Positions 35,104-45,061 of a stretch of 64,000 bases of DNA are shown here, piece after piece. This DNA comes from Bacteroidota bacterium. Its GTDB lineage: Bacteria; Bacteroidota; Bacteroidia; Cytophagales; Cyclobacteriaceae. The DNA is taken from assembly GCA_018267135.1 (NCBI GenBank), contig JAFDZA010000018.1:62001-126000 (forward strand). The letters are read 5' to 3'. Under the pieces are notes generated by a model. The model was not told the origin of the DNA. It saw only the letters and a list, made by a program, of their open reading frames with translations, and did no database searches. Each line of letters opens with the position of its first letter. Position 1 is the stretch's first letter. A program made the translations under genes and the position numbers.

Positions 35104-37157
35104 CTTTTGGTAATCTTAAACTCTACCCGGCGGTTTTTCTTCTTATGTTCTTCGGTGTCATTTTTCTCAATGGGTTGGGTGGCACCGTAGCCTTTGCCGG
35201 TTATTCGTTTGCTATCAATTCGTTGTTGTACCAAATATTTTTTTACGGCATCCACTCGCTCTTGCGAGAGACTCATCAGGGCTTGCGGGTTCCCTACATT
35301 ATCGGTGTGTCCGGCCAACTCAATGTATATAGATGCATTATCTTTTAAAATGGCCGCTAACCGATCCAACTCAGGAAAGGACTCAGGCCTGAGGGCAGAC
35401 TTACCCTGTTCAAAGAAAACATTATTGAGTTGCAACGTTTCGCCTACCTGTATCGGCACCAGAAATAAATCTTTATGCACCTCGGTATATTCGGTAATGG
35501 AAGCCAGTTCCATATTTTCGTTTACCGATAAATAACCTTTGGCTGCCGCCCGCAGCCCGTAGCTTGCCCCGGTGGGCAATACAATTCTAAACTCGCCTGT
35601 GCGTGCATTTGATATAGCCTCTGCCACCTCTTCGTTGGTGGTAAGATTATCGAGGATAATCTCTGCCGCTATAGGTTGCTTGGTTTTAGCGTTAAGTGCT
35701 TTGCCTAATACCAGAATTACCGGATCGGGTTTTGCCTGCTGCGGCAACTTTACCCGAAAGATGTCGGTACTGCCAATTGAATTTTGAGAACTAACCATAT
35801 ACGCATATTCGCCCGATGCGGGAATGGTGTAATACGCATCCATCAGAGGCGAATTAATATCGGGGCCCAGATTAACCGGCTCCGTCCACTTGGTCCATCC
35901 GTTTCCAATGCGCTTGGCCATAAAAATATCATCCGATCCATAGCCGGGTCTTCCATCGGAAGCAAAATAGAGCGTGCGCCCGTCTGCCGCCAGAAAAGGG
36001 CTGGTCTCATCTCTGCGTGTGTTGATGGTTTTGCCTAAGTTAATGGGCAAGCTCCACTTTCCGTTTTTATCTTGAACACAAACATACACATCACGTTCAT
36101 CCACTTCTTTTCGATAATAAATATTATCGGGTGTTTTGGCCGTAAACAATATGGCTTTTCCATCGGCCGTAAGTTGCGACTCGAAGTGGGTAGCTTCATT
36201 AGTGTACGATGCGCCCAACTCTACCAGATCAGACCATCCATCGGTTGTCATTTTGCGGTAAACAAATTTTCCTCCCTTAGAATAAACAAGCGTATTATTA
36301 TCAGCGCTGACAGACGACACATTATCTACTTTTTCTGAATTGATCGGCCTGCCCGGGTTAATGGCTTTGCCCCAGTTATTGCCTTCGCGAGTCGACATCC
36401 AGAAATCTTCACCATCTTCTTTGCCGCCTACATTGTATTCGTAATCTTCGCGGCCAAAATAAAGTATTTTGCCATCGGCCGTGATGATGGGATTAACCTC
36501 GGAAGCCGCGGTGTTAATGGCCGGACCTAAATTTTCTTTTATCAGCCCCTTGGGCATATTCTCAAGAATTTTAAAATGATTGTCTTGTGTAAATTTAATA
36601 TCGTCTATTTCCAGTACCATGTCGGTATAGTTAACGCACCCAAATCCATCTCCAAAAACCGGTGCTTCGTTAGAATCAATTTTTTTTCCGTTAAGAAAAT
36701 ATTTTACTTCTTCTCCTTTTTTCTCTACCCGCAACACATTGGTTTCACCCATGGGCTTTACCCATTTTGTTTTTTCCCATTTATTGGTAGAGTTATCTCC
36801 TATTTGATAGTGCCCATTGCTGGAAACAATAAATTCGGAAGCCTTATCTTTCAATCTTCCCCAATACAAGCCAAACCCATTATTATCAGAGCCGCTGCGC
36901 TGTGTAAACGAAGCTTCTAACACAAAGCTTTTTTCTTTGTCGAAATACCACGGAATGTGAAAGTATCTTCCCGTTCCTTTTTTTAAAGTAGTAAGGATGA
37001 GCTTGCCCGATTGTACCTGAAGAGTAAAGTTTTCGCCCTGATCTTCCCATCCGTTGCGGTTGTCGTCAAATGTTTCGGTCTGTTGTCCAAAAACAAAAGA
37101 GGAGATTGCCAACGATCCTAAAAAAAACAGGTATTTCATATATTTAATTTTTTTCAA
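35100..37157 (-). CDS. OmpA-family outer-membrane/periplasmic protein with PD40 repeats
   Basis: 685 residues. After a signal peptide (cleavage near VFGQQT) comes a concanavalin-like domain of about 190 residues. Four or more WD40-like PD40 blades follow (examples ITADGKILYFGRE and FLAADGRTLYFASDGRPGYG), then a carboxypeptidase-regulatory-like beta domain. The C-terminal OmpA domain has IYIELAGHTDNVG and RVDAVKKYLVQQRIDSKRI, which binds peptidoglycan. The layout is common in Bacteroidota envelope proteins. It is divergent from the CHAT gene, with a dyad element in the shared 125-bp gap. Confidence 0.92.
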   Translation of the reverse strand: MKKIKYMKYLFFLGSLAISSFVFGQQTETFDDNRNGWEDQGENFTLQVQSGKLILTTLKKGTGRYFHIPWYFDKEKSFVLEASFTQRSGSDNNGFGLYWGRLKDKASEFIVSSNGHYQIGDNSTNKWEKTKWVKPMGETNVLRVEKKGEEVKYFLNGKKIDSNEAPVFGDGFGCVNYTDMVLEIDDIKFTQDNHFKILENMPKGLIKENLGPAINTAASEVNPIITADGKILYFGREDYEYNVGGKEDGEDFWMSTREGNNWGKAINPGRPINSEKVDNVSSVSADNNTLVYSKGGKFVYRKMTTDGWSDLVELGASYTNEATHFESQLTADGKAILFTAKTPDNIYYRKEVDERDVYVCVQDKNGKWSLPINLGKTINTRRDETSPFLAADGRTLYFASDGRPGYGSDDIFMAKRIGNGWTKWTEPVNLGPDINSPLMDAYYTIPASGEYAYMVSSQNSIGSTDIFRVKLPQQAKPDPVILVLGKALNAKTKQPIAAEIILDNLTTNEEVAEAISNARTGEFRIVLPTGASYGLRAAAKGYLSVNENMELASITEYTEVHKDLFLVPIQVGETLQLNNVFFEQGKSALRPESFPELDRLAAILKDNASIYIELAGHTDNVGNPQALMSLSQERVDAVKKYLVQQRIDSKRITGKGYGATQPIEKNDTEEHKKKNRRVEFKITKS

Positions 37158-37208
37158 AAATGACTAAAAAAAGAATGGCTGATCCTACCTCGCTCCACGC
37201 ATTTTTTA

Positions 37209-37224
37209 TCCGTACCAGCACGGA
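37209..37224. promoter_or_regulatory. Dyad element copy 2 (TCCGTACCAGCACGGA)
   Basis: The dyad lies between the divergent OmpA and CHAT genes, 58 bp before the CHAT ATG and 51 bp before the OmpA ATG, so it could serve both promoters. With the flanking bases it reads ATCCGTAC-CA-GCACGGAT, one mismatch from a perfect palindrome. Confidence 0.7.
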
Positions 37225-37282
37225 TTGTATGGCATCTTCCTTTCGGGCAAATTTGCTTTTGTTAATGGTTTTATAAAAATAA

Positions 37283-40200
37283 ATGATTTCAATTCGTTGT
37301 TTTACGTTGGCTTGGTTGATAAAAGCGGGTGGCCTGGTCCTTATAGGAGGAATAGGTATACCCGCTTTTTCACAGTCGTTTCCTGTTTCACCCAATGCGT
37401 ACGATGCCAACAGCCAGCGTACCGGGCATTGGACTATTTTATACGACAGCACTTTTCAAAAGGAAGTAAAAGATCCTGACTCTGCCTTTTACTATCGGCT
37501 GGTACGATTTGAAAATGGGAAGCCCTCGGGCAAAGTGCGCGATTTCTACCGGTCGGGTGTGAAGCAGTGGGAAGGGTACCTCCTCTCTTTACAACCTATT
37601 ATTACGGATGGGGAAGTGAGCTATTTTTTTGAGAACGGAAAAAAATCGCATTACTATCTTTCGAAGGCCGGAAAGAAAGACGGCTTTTATAAAGAATACG
37701 CCCCCAACGGCACCTTGGTAAGGGATGGTTTTTTTCAAGCCGATAGTGCCGAAGGCACCTGGACCAGCTACTCGCCCGAAGGCGTAAAACTAACCGAAGT
37801 AAAATACCGTCAAAACCGGGTAAGCGGCAACGTGCTAGTGTTTTTCCCTTCGGGAAAAATTCAACGCTCAGGCTATAAAGTGAACAACAAAACGGAAGGC
37901 TGGTGGGATGAGTTTTATGAAAGCGGCCAGCTTAAAAGCCATGAACGGTTTCATAATGCACAATTTCAAGGGCCGGCCGAAACATATTTTGAAAACGGGA
38001 AAATAGAAACGCAGGGCAGCTATGCCGATAACGAAAAATCGGGCATCTGGTTTTTTTATTTCGACAACGGAAACCTGAGTCATACCGGTTCTTATGAAAA
38101 CGGAATACGCACCGGTCTTTGGAAATCGTATTATACCGATGGTAATCTGAAGTTTATGGCCGAGCGAAAAAACGACAAGCTGGATGGCTCGTATACCGAA
38201 TATTACCCGAGTGGAAAAATAAAATTAAAATCTACCTGCCAAAATGATTGGTGGCAAGGGCTGTTAGAAAAATATTATGAAAACGGTCAGTTAGAAAAAC
38301 GTGGCCATTACATAGCTGACAGTTTAGAAGGCCAATGGGTTTTTTATCATGAAAACGGAAATAAGAGTTCGGAGGGGTGTTACATCAACAACAAGAAAGA
38401 CGGCCCTTGGAAATACTACCGTCTAGACGGAAGCCTGGAAACCGAAGAAACCTTTTCGCTGGGCAGCCTAAACGGCCCCACTGCAAACTACTTTGCCAAT
38501 GGAAAAAAAGAAGACCAAAAAGAATACCTAAACGGAAAGCAAACCGGAGATTACACGGCTTACTATGAAAACGGGAACTTACGAGAACAGAAAATATTCC
38601 TGCAAGGAAACTTGCATGGAAATTTTACCGAATACTATGAAGATGGAAAAATAAAAACCTCCGGCTCGCACACCAATGGAATACGAAATGGAGAGTGGCG
38701 CTGGTATTTTTCCAATGGCCAGTTAAATTCATCCAAGCAATATACCGATGGAAAATGGAACGGCCGATCAATATCTTATTACACAAACGGAAACAGGCGT
38801 GCTGAAAGCACCGGGGTGTTGGGGAAAGAAGAAGGGAACAAAAAAATATATTTTACTCATGGCCTCTTGAAAGGGGAAGGAAATATGCACGTGGGCAAAC
38901 GTGAGGGAGTCTGGGTATTTTATGATTCGCTTACCGGGAAAAAGGAATCGGAAGGAAAGTATGTGAACAGCCAACCGCATGGCTGGTGGGTGTTTCCCAC
39001 CTCAGATCCATACCGCTTGCATTACATCTACGGCTATGATGAATCTTTTTCCAATGTGGCCGATAGTATTAAAGTATTAGCTGATACCCGCATAACCAAC
39101 AAAGCCTGGCAGAAACTGAAACGGCTGAGCGAAATAAAAAAATACTATGCCCCCGACAAAAGAAAAAACAATGATCTTATTTTTTGGAAAGCCTACATTT
39201 TGGCAGCCGACAAAAAATACGAACAAGCATTTCGGCAATACGATATCTACCTGAACAATCTGAAAAAAATTAAAGGCGACAACCAATACGATTATGCCTC
39301 GGCCATTAACAACCAGGCTTTAATCCTCAGTGATCTAGGGCGTGCATCCGAAGCCATTTCGCTGCTGCACAGTCTTGATTCGCTGTATGAAAAATGGGGC
39401 GACAACCGGAATCTTGCCCATTTGGAAAATTTAGCCAACCAGATGGATCTCCGGCAAAAAGAAACTTACCTGCTGCAACTTCTGCACGCCCGGAAAAAAT
39501 CAGAAAAAGCAATTCCTAAAAATACACTTTATCTCATCCTTAAACTCGGTAATCTTTATGCAGAAGAAACAGGCGAGTATGAAAAAGGTATTCGCACGTA
39601 TCAATCGCTTCTGGCATATGCCGATTCGGTAAACTTAAGCAACGATTTTTATTGTGGGATGGCGCAATATAAAATAGCCGGTGCTTATCGAAGTATGTAC
39701 GATCGCACTCACGCCTTTGCCTGGGCCAAAAAAGCCATCTCTATACTGAGTGCACAAATGGATAGGTTCGTTTTAGAATACCTCGACAATCTCAATCTGT
39801 TGGGGAATATCTATTTGGAAATGAACAAAACCGATAGTGCCCGTCTGGTATTTTCTCACATGATGGCAGTGGCCGAAAAAGGCGAATTACAAACCACCAT
39901 AAGTTATGCTAAAGCACTAGATGGGCTGGCCGAAGCGTATTTTAAGTTATATGATTATACCCGGGCCAAACAATTATGGCAGCAAGAAAAATCATTACTC
40001 GAAGCACAACGGCTTATCCAAACCAACCAGTATGTAGATGCCTTACAGGCGCTGAGTATTATCCTCCCCATGGTGGATACCAAAGATACACCGCTGGCCG
40101 AAAAATATTTGTTACAAGCGGTAGAATTAGCCCGCCAAATTTCTAATGAAGGATGGAAATATCGAAAGATGCTACAATCGCTCGCGGCATTTTATGTTGA

Positions 40201-43200
40201 ATGGGGGCGCTATGCCGAAGCTAAAAAAATAGTTGAGAAAAATATAAACCTTACTTCCGAAGCCGAAGGGAAAACCGAAAATTATATAGACAACCTCAGC
40301 ACACTGGGCGATATCTATTTTTTTCAGGATTACTACCAGCAATCTATTCCTGTTTATGAAAAAGCCCTGCATCTGGCCGACAGCCTGAAAAAACAAAAGC
40401 CGGTTTTATATATTACCGCTCTTTCAAATCTGGGCAGTACGTACGATCGGCTTAATCAATTCGAAAAAGCCGAGCAGTATATGCGCCAGTCGGCCGAAGC
40501 CGGCAAAGCTTTATTGGGTGAAGAGAATATTACCACGATCGTTCAGATAGAAAATCTGGCTTCTGTTCTTAAAAAAGATTTGCGTTATAGCGAAGCCGAA
40601 AAATATTATAAAGAAGCCCGCGAACTGATTGCCAAAACCATGGGAAGAGACAACCTGAAATACGCTTACTCTACCCAATCGCTTGGCAGCGTGTATAACC
40701 AAAGCGGCCAATATAAAAAGGCGCTGGAGTATTACTCGCAGTATGTCAACCAAATTATAAAACTAAAAGGTAAAATATCGGTTTCGTATGTAAAGGCACT
40801 CGATGATTTAGCCAATGTCTATACCAATCTGAATAACCCGCAGCAAGCCGAAAAATTATATGCCGAATCAATAAAACTCAGCCTGCCCATATATGGCCGC
40901 AAAGAAGAAAACTATGCCTGGCGGCTAAAGAAAGTAGGTGAATTTTATCTGGATCAGCAGAAGTACTTCATCGCTACCCGTTATCTGGAAGAAGCACGCC
41001 AACTGGCTCGCACTCACATCGGGGCGGAATCGTTTGATTACGCCAATTTTTTAGTCAGTCTCTCCAAAGCAAAAAGTAATACCGATCAGTTTAAAGAAGC
41101 AGAAGAATTATTATTATCGGCTGTGGATATTTATAAAAAAAATATTCAAAACCGTTTTGGCAGTTACATCGGATCGGTAGAGCAGTTAGTCTCGTTTTAC
41201 GAACGCTTCGGGCAGTACGATGTGGCCCTTCGCCACATCCATTCACTATTGCCCCTCATTGCAAAGTATTGGAGAAAAGAAGAGCGTTATATACAAAATT
41301 TAATTACTAAATCGAGTTTGCATTACGGGCTTGGGCAGTATGATTCGACAGAAGCGGTGGCGGCCCGGGCGCTCGCCATGGCCGAAGAGCAATTTGCCTC
41401 TACCCACTGGCTGGTATTAAAAGCCCACACCGATCTGGGGCGGGCGGCCATTAAAACAGGGAAGTATGACGAGGCACGGAAACAATTTCAATTCTGTGTT
41501 GACCAGCGAAAAATAACAGGGCAGACCCGTACAACCCTTTATGCTACCGATCTGCAAAACCTGGCCGTAGCCTGTATGGAGGGAGAAGATTTTGCTTTAG
41601 CTGAAAAATATTTAAATGAGGCCGAGCAGATTGATATCCAAAATGGAAGCACCGAAGGGTTAGATTATATTCACCTCAATCAGGGCAAGTTATATCAGGC
41701 CACCGGCAGGCCGGCATTAGCAGAAAAATATTTTAAAAATGCCATGAACAGCCGGAAAGCATACATCGAACGTAACTTTTATTTTCTCAGCGATAACCAA
41801 AAGGCACAGTTCTGGAAAGCCAACCGGTTTTTTATGGAATATTTTCAGTCGTTTGCAGCCCGGCAACAAAAACAAAACCCGCTTTTACTGCACGATCTCT
41901 ACAATGTGCAGCTGGCCACCAAGGGTATTTTACTAAGTGCCTCCAACAAAATTAAAAAACGGATTCTTACCAGTGGCGACTCCGTCATGATAACACACTA
42001 CTACCAATGGTTAAAACAACGCAATGAACTGGCTCAGTTATACCTGCTCCCGGCCGAAGAGCTGAAAATAAAAAAACCAACCATAGATTCGCTGGAAAAT
42101 TTAGTAAGCACCACTGAAAAAGACCTGAATATCTCAGCCGAAGATTTAGAAAAAGACAAAGGACGAAACGTACGCTGGCAGGAAATTCAGCGTGCCTTAA
42201 GCCCGCACGAAGCAGCCGTGGAAATCGTGCGCATACACCACCACACCATTCACCCTACCGATAGTGTTTTCTATATCACTTTAGTGCTTACCGCTGAAAC
42301 CAAAGCTAATCCCGCCATCGTATTGTTTCCTAACGGAAAAAATCTGGAAACCAAAGCATTGAGGTATTACAAAAACGCCATAGCGGCACAACTGACCGAT
42401 ACGCTTTCGTATCGGTCATACTGGTGGCCTCTGCAGGCTCTCCTTAAAAACAAAACGCATATTTATCTTTCGCAAGATGGCGTGTATAATTCCATCAACC
42501 TAAACACTCTTCGCACGGCTGATGGAGATTATCTACTGGAAGCTAAAACCATCACGTTAGTAGCCAATACCAAAGAGATCTTGCAATTCAAAAAGAAGAA
42601 CAATACTTTCAACCGGGCTACAGCTGTGTTGGTTGGCCATCCTGTATTTTTCATGAACCGCGAAAAAGTAAAACAAAAAATTGGCCACCAGCGCGAAGTA
42701 GATTTTGCCAGCCTTTCAGACGAGGATCGCAGCGGTATAGCCGACCTGCCCGGCACACAAACAGAAATTAATAAAGTAGATACTATTTTAACCGCGCACC
42801 GGTGGCAGGTAAAAACTTATACCGAAGAAAACGCCACCGAAAGAGCGCTTAAAAAAACAGCTCAGCCCAAAGTACTTCATATTGCCACACATGGTTTCTT
42901 CAGCGATAAAAACGATGCCGGCACAGACCCCATGCTGCGGGCCGGATTGCTGCTAACCGGTGTAGCTAACTACCTGCAAGACAATATTACACTGGATGCC
43001 GACAACGGCATCCTTACTGCCTACGAAGCCGCCAACCTGAATTTAGACAACACCGAGATGGTAGTACTTAGCGCTTGCGAAACCGGGAAGGGCGAAGTAC
43101 AAAACGGAGAAGGAGTATATGGCCTGCAACGTGCTTTTCAAACAGCCGGAGCCCAATCTATTCTGATGAGCCTCTGGAAGGTAGATGATGCCGCCACCCA

Positions 43201-43339
43201 AGAACTGATGACTTTGTTCTACCAAAACTGGGCGGCCGGAAAAACCAAAGCTGATGCCTTTACCCTGGCACAGCGTTCGTTAAAGAAAAAATATAACAGC
43301 CCTTATTACTGGGGTGCTTTTGTAATGATGGGAAAATAA
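37283..43339 (+). CDS. Giant exported MORN-TPR-CHAT protease-like protein
   Basis: 2018 residues. A signal peptide (cleavage near PAFSQS) is followed by about 20 MORN_2-type repeats of about 23 residues (YYENGNL-type cores) over residues 35-565. TPR units fill roughly 640-1560 (units such as ALNNLGSTYDRLNQFEKAEQ type). The C-terminal CHAT domain, about residues 1700-2018, ends YWGAFVMMGK. The caspase-like dyad is intact: His1870 in LHIATHGFF and Cys1932 in VVLSACETG. CHAT domains are cysteine peptidases related to separase and caspases, and TPRs usually recognise their activator. Export to the periplasm is unusual for well-studied CHAT proteins. A response regulator follows 40 bp downstream. 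Confidence 0.93.
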   Translation: MISIRCFTLAWLIKAGGLVLIGGIGIPAFSQSFPVSPNAYDANSQRTGHWTILYDSTFQKEVKDPDSAFYYRLVRFENGKPSGKVRDFYRSGVKQWEGYLLSLQPIITDGEVSYFFENGKKSHYYLSKAGKKDGFYKEYAPNGTLVRDGFFQADSAEGTWTSYSPEGVKLTEVKYRQNRVSGNVLVFFPSGKIQRSGYKVNNKTEGWWDEFYESGQLKSHERFHNAQFQGPAETYFENGKIETQGSYADNEKSGIWFFYFDNGNLSHTGSYENGIRTGLWKSYYTDGNLKFMAERKNDKLDGSYTEYYPSGKIKLKSTCQNDWWQGLLEKYYENGQLEKRGHYIADSLEGQWVFYHENGNKSSEGCYINNKKDGPWKYYRLDGSLETEETFSLGSLNGPTANYFANGKKEDQKEYLNGKQTGDYTAYYENGNLREQKIFLQGNLHGNFTEYYEDGKIKTSGSHTNGIRNGEWRWYFSNGQLNSSKQYTDGKWNGRSISYYTNGNRRAESTGVLGKEEGNKKIYFTHGLLKGEGNMHVGKREGVWVFYDSLTGKKESEGKYVNSQPHGWWVFPTSDPYRLHYIYGYDESFSNVADSIKVLADTRITNKAWQKLKRLSEIKKYYAPDKRKNNDLIFWKAYILAADKKYEQAFRQYDIYLNNLKKIKGDNQYDYASAINNQALILSDLGRASEAISLLHSLDSLYEKWGDNRNLAHLENLANQMDLRQKETYLLQLLHARKKSEKAIPKNTLYLILKLGNLYAEETGEYEKGIRTYQSLLAYADSVNLSNDFYCGMAQYKIAGAYRSMYDRTHAFAWAKKAISILSAQMDRFVLEYLDNLNLLGNIYLEMNKTDSARLVFSHMMAVAEKGELQTTISYAKALDGLAEAYFKLYDYTRAKQLWQQEKSLLEAQRLIQTNQYVDALQALSIILPMVDTKDTPLAEKYLLQAVELARQISNEGWKYRKMLQSLAAFYVEWGRYAEAKKIVEKNINLTSEAEGKTENYIDNLSTLGDIYFFQDYYQQSIPVYEKALHLADSLKKQKPVLYITALSNLGSTYDRLNQFEKAEQYMRQSAEAGKALLGEENITTIVQIENLASVLKKDLRYSEAEKYYKEARELIAKTMGRDNLKYAYSTQSLGSVYNQSGQYKKALEYYSQYVNQIIKLKGKISVSYVKALDDLANVYTNLNNPQQAEKLYAESIKLSLPIYGRKEENYAWRLKKVGEFYLDQQKYFIATRYLEEARQLARTHIGAESFDYANFLVSLSKAKSNTDQFKEAEELLLSAVDIYKKNIQNRFGSYIGSVEQLVSFYERFGQYDVALRHIHSLLPLIAKYWRKEERYIQNLITKSSLHYGLGQYDSTEAVAARALAMAEEQFASTHWLVLKAHTDLGRAAIKTGKYDEARKQFQFCVDQRKITGQTRTTLYATDLQNLAVACMEGEDFALAEKYLNEAEQIDIQNGSTEGLDYIHLNQGKLYQATGRPALAEKYFKNAMNSRKAYIERNFYFLSDNQKAQFWKANRFFMEYFQSFAARQQKQNPLLLHDLYNVQLATKGILLSASNKIKKRILTSGDSVMITHYYQWLKQRNELAQLYLLPAEELKIKKPTIDSLENLVSTTEKDLNISAEDLEKDKGRNVRWQEIQRALSPHEAAVEIVRIHHHTIHPTDSVFYITLVLTAETKANPAIVLFPNGKNLETKALRYYKNAIAAQLTDTLSYRSYWWPLQALLKNKTHIYLSQDGVYNSINLNTLRTADGDYLLEAKTITLVANTKEILQFKKKNNTFNRATAVLVGHPVFFMNREKVKQKIGHQREVDFASLSDEDRSGIADLPGTQTEINKVDTILTAHRWQVKTYTEENATERALKKTAQPKVLHIATHGFFSDKNDAGTDPMLRAGLLLTGVANYLQDNITLDADNGILTAYEAANLNLDNTEMVVLSACETGKGEVQNGEGVYGLQRAFQTAGAQSILMSLWKVDDAATQELMTLFYQNWAAGKTKADAFTLAQRSLKKKYNSPYYWGAFVMMGK

Positions 43340-43379
43340 TTGACTATCTGAATTTCTTTCATGAGATTGAGGCAATAAA

Positions 43380-44003
43380 ATGGCAATAAAAATAATTTTA
43401 GTGGACGACCACCGCATTGTGCTGGATGGATTAAAATCATTGTTTAATCAAGACGAGGAATTTCAGATTACCGATGCCGTAAACACCCCGGCCGAAGCAC
43501 TCGAAAAAATAAAACATCAACCGCCCGATATTTTACTTACCGACTACACCCTGCCGGGTATGACCGGCCTGGAGTTAGCCCGGCAGGTAAAAGAAAAATA
43601 CCCGCATATAAAACGAGTCATTCTGAGCATGCATGACGAAGGCCATCTGGTAAAACAGGTAATGAAAGAAGGCGTGGACGGATACCTGCTAAAAAGTATT
43701 CAGCAAGCCGACCTGAAAAATGCCTTGCGTCAGATTATGAACGGATTGCCTTACGTAAGCCCCGAAATTACCCGCCAATTAATGGCCGGTTTAACCCACG
43801 AAGGCAAGTATGAATTGCTAACCGAGCGCGAGCAAGAAATACTAAAACTGATCGTAAAAGAATTTTCCAACAAACAAATAGCCGATAAACTCTTCATCAG
43901 CGAACGCACCGTTGAAACCCACCGCAAAAATATTTTTCGTAAAACTAACACCGCTACCTTGGTGGGGCTGGTAAAATTTGCTTTCGAGCACAACATCGTA
44001 TAA
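43380..44003 (+). CDS. NarL/FixJ-type response regulator
   Basis: 207 residues. The receiver domain has the acidic pocket Asp9-Asp10, phospho-acceptor Asp55 (ILLTDYTLPGMTG), a Ser in VILSMHD and Lys in GYLLKS. The C-terminal LuxR helix-turn-helix is TEREQEILKLIVKEFSNKQI followed by ADKLFISERTVETHRKNIF. It lies 40 bp after the CHAT gene and is probably in the same transcript. It is the natural partner for the HisKA_3 kinase at 32600. A perfect palindrome starts 26 bp after its stop, so it may control the downstream genes. Confidence 0.95.
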   Translation: MAIKIILVDDHRIVLDGLKSLFNQDEEFQITDAVNTPAEALEKIKHQPPDILLTDYTLPGMTGLELARQVKEKYPHIKRVILSMHDEGHLVKQVMKEGVDGYLLKSIQQADLKNALRQIMNGLPYVSPEITRQLMAGLTHEGKYELLTEREQEILKLIVKEFSNKQIADKLFISERTVETHRKNIFRKTNTATLVGLVKFAFEHNIV

Positions 44004-44028
44004 CCAAGACCGGCCGAGGTAGAACCCT

Positions 44029-44046
44029 ATCCGTACCAGTACGGAT
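44029..44046. promoter_or_regulatory. Dyad element copy 3, perfect palindrome ATCCGTACCAGTACGGAT
   Basis: Two perfect 8-bp arms (ATCCGTAC and GTACGGAT) with a CA centre, 75 bp before the ATG at 44121. A weak -7-like box (CAACTTTG, 44092-44099) lies between the element and the gene. Confidence 0.75.
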
Positions 44047-44120
44047 GTAAAATACCCACGCGTTGGCATTTCAGCACAGACCTCGCTCTGCCAACTTTGA
44101 ATCAGTTAACCCATTCACCC

Positions 44121-44621
44121 ATGGCAAAGTATTGGTCAGTCGTAGTTTTCATTTTTTTAGCCCGGTTGTGTCCAGCGCAAGACGAATCCAGCGGGCTAAC
44201 GATGCAGCTGATGATGCACCTGAGTGCCTCCCAAAAAGATTTTCAGTCGCTTCATACCGACAGCATTACGTATGAAGATGAAAACTATAAATACTTCAAC
44301 AGTCGCGAGGGGTTGCTTACCCGCTACATCTCCATTCTTCAAAGCAAAAAAAATCCATCGTTGTGGATTTACTTTATAGAATACGATATGAATGATACAG
44401 ACGATCTGTCGGCTTTGAGTAAGATTGAACCCGCATTGTTTAAACTGATCAATCTGTTTATCAAAGCCGGGCGTTTTAAAGGCGATGAAAAAACAGAAAA
44501 CAATATTACCCGCAGCAATCTGTACATCGCGAAAACCAACGATTGGTATGGTGAAGTGGTAACCAACAACGACAAAAAGAAATTTCATATTCTGTTTACC
44601 AACAAACGCTGGGAAGAGTAG
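44121..44621 (+). CDS. Small exported protein, unknown function
   Basis: 166 residues from ATG 44121 (MAKYWSVVVFIFLA); an in-frame TTG at 44097 is less likely. A signal peptide is cut near LCPAQD. The mature part is alpha/beta with many charged residues (KYFNSREGLLTRYISIL; LYIAKTNDWYGEVV). I do not recognise a family. It is the first gene after the palindrome at 44029, followed by another small exported protein after 38 bp, so the three genes 44121-46821 look like one operon. Confidence 0.72.
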   Translation: MAKYWSVVVFIFLARLCPAQDESSGLTMQLMMHLSASQKDFQSLHTDSITYEDENYKYFNSREGLLTRYISILQSKKNPSLWIYFIEYDMNDTDDLSALSKIEPALFKLINLFIKAGRFKGDEKTENNITRSNLYIAKTNDWYGEVVTNNDKKKFHILFTNKRWEE

Positions 44622-44659
44622 CCCTAAAAAATTCCACTCACTTATTTATTATTATCCGT

Positions 44660-45061
44660 ATGCGAAAAAAAATTTTTATAGCAGCCTTGCTGGTGTTTAC
44701 AGCCTGGGGTATTCCTAACCTAACCACGGCTCGAAGCGTTATTATTCAGTCGCTGTCAGACGAACAGCAAAAAGCCCTTATTACCAAAGCCAAACAGCAA
44801 TTAGATGCTGCCTGCCGGGAGCAAGGATCGTTGCGCCAGTTTTTCGATAAAAACAACATCTCAGGCGATGCCGATGTGGATATTACCATCGGGCATAAAG
44901 GAGAAATCCTGACGGTGTTTTTAGTCCACACAGATATCGCGGAGGTAACCCAACGAAACGGATTGATGAATGCCCTGACTCAATTTAAACTGAAAGATAT
45001 TTCCGTTCCCAAAAAACAACGTATCAAATTTTCTTATCATCTAAAAACCCAAACTCTATGA
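44660..45061 (+). CDS. Small exported protein, unknown function
   Basis: 133 residues. A signal peptide (MRKKIFIAALLVFTAWGIP, cleavage near TTARS) leads to a mature domain of about 105 residues. It holds an N-terminal helix (SLSDEQQKALITKAKQQLDA) and a beta-rich end (VDITIGHKGEILTVFLVHTD). No family is recognised. The stop overlaps the next start (ATGA), so it is translationally coupled to the propeller protein, a likely partner. Confidence 0.72.
   Translation: MRKKIFIAALLVFTAWGIPNLTTARSVIIQSLSDEQQKALITKAKQQLDAACREQGSLRQFFDKNNISGDADVDITIGHKGEILTVFLVHTDIAEVTQRNGLMNALTQFKLKDISVPKKQRIKFSYHLKTQTL

Noticed and set aside
37400..39000. Tandem DNA repeat in the MORN region
   Set aside because: Repetition is at protein level only (about 23 residues); the codons differ between units, so it is not a DNA-level array.
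37283..43339. A CRISPR type III-E (Craspase) or gasdermin defence system, because of the CHAT domain
   Set aside because: No cas7-11, CRISPR array or gasdermin-like gene lies nearby, and this CHAT protein carries a signal peptide.
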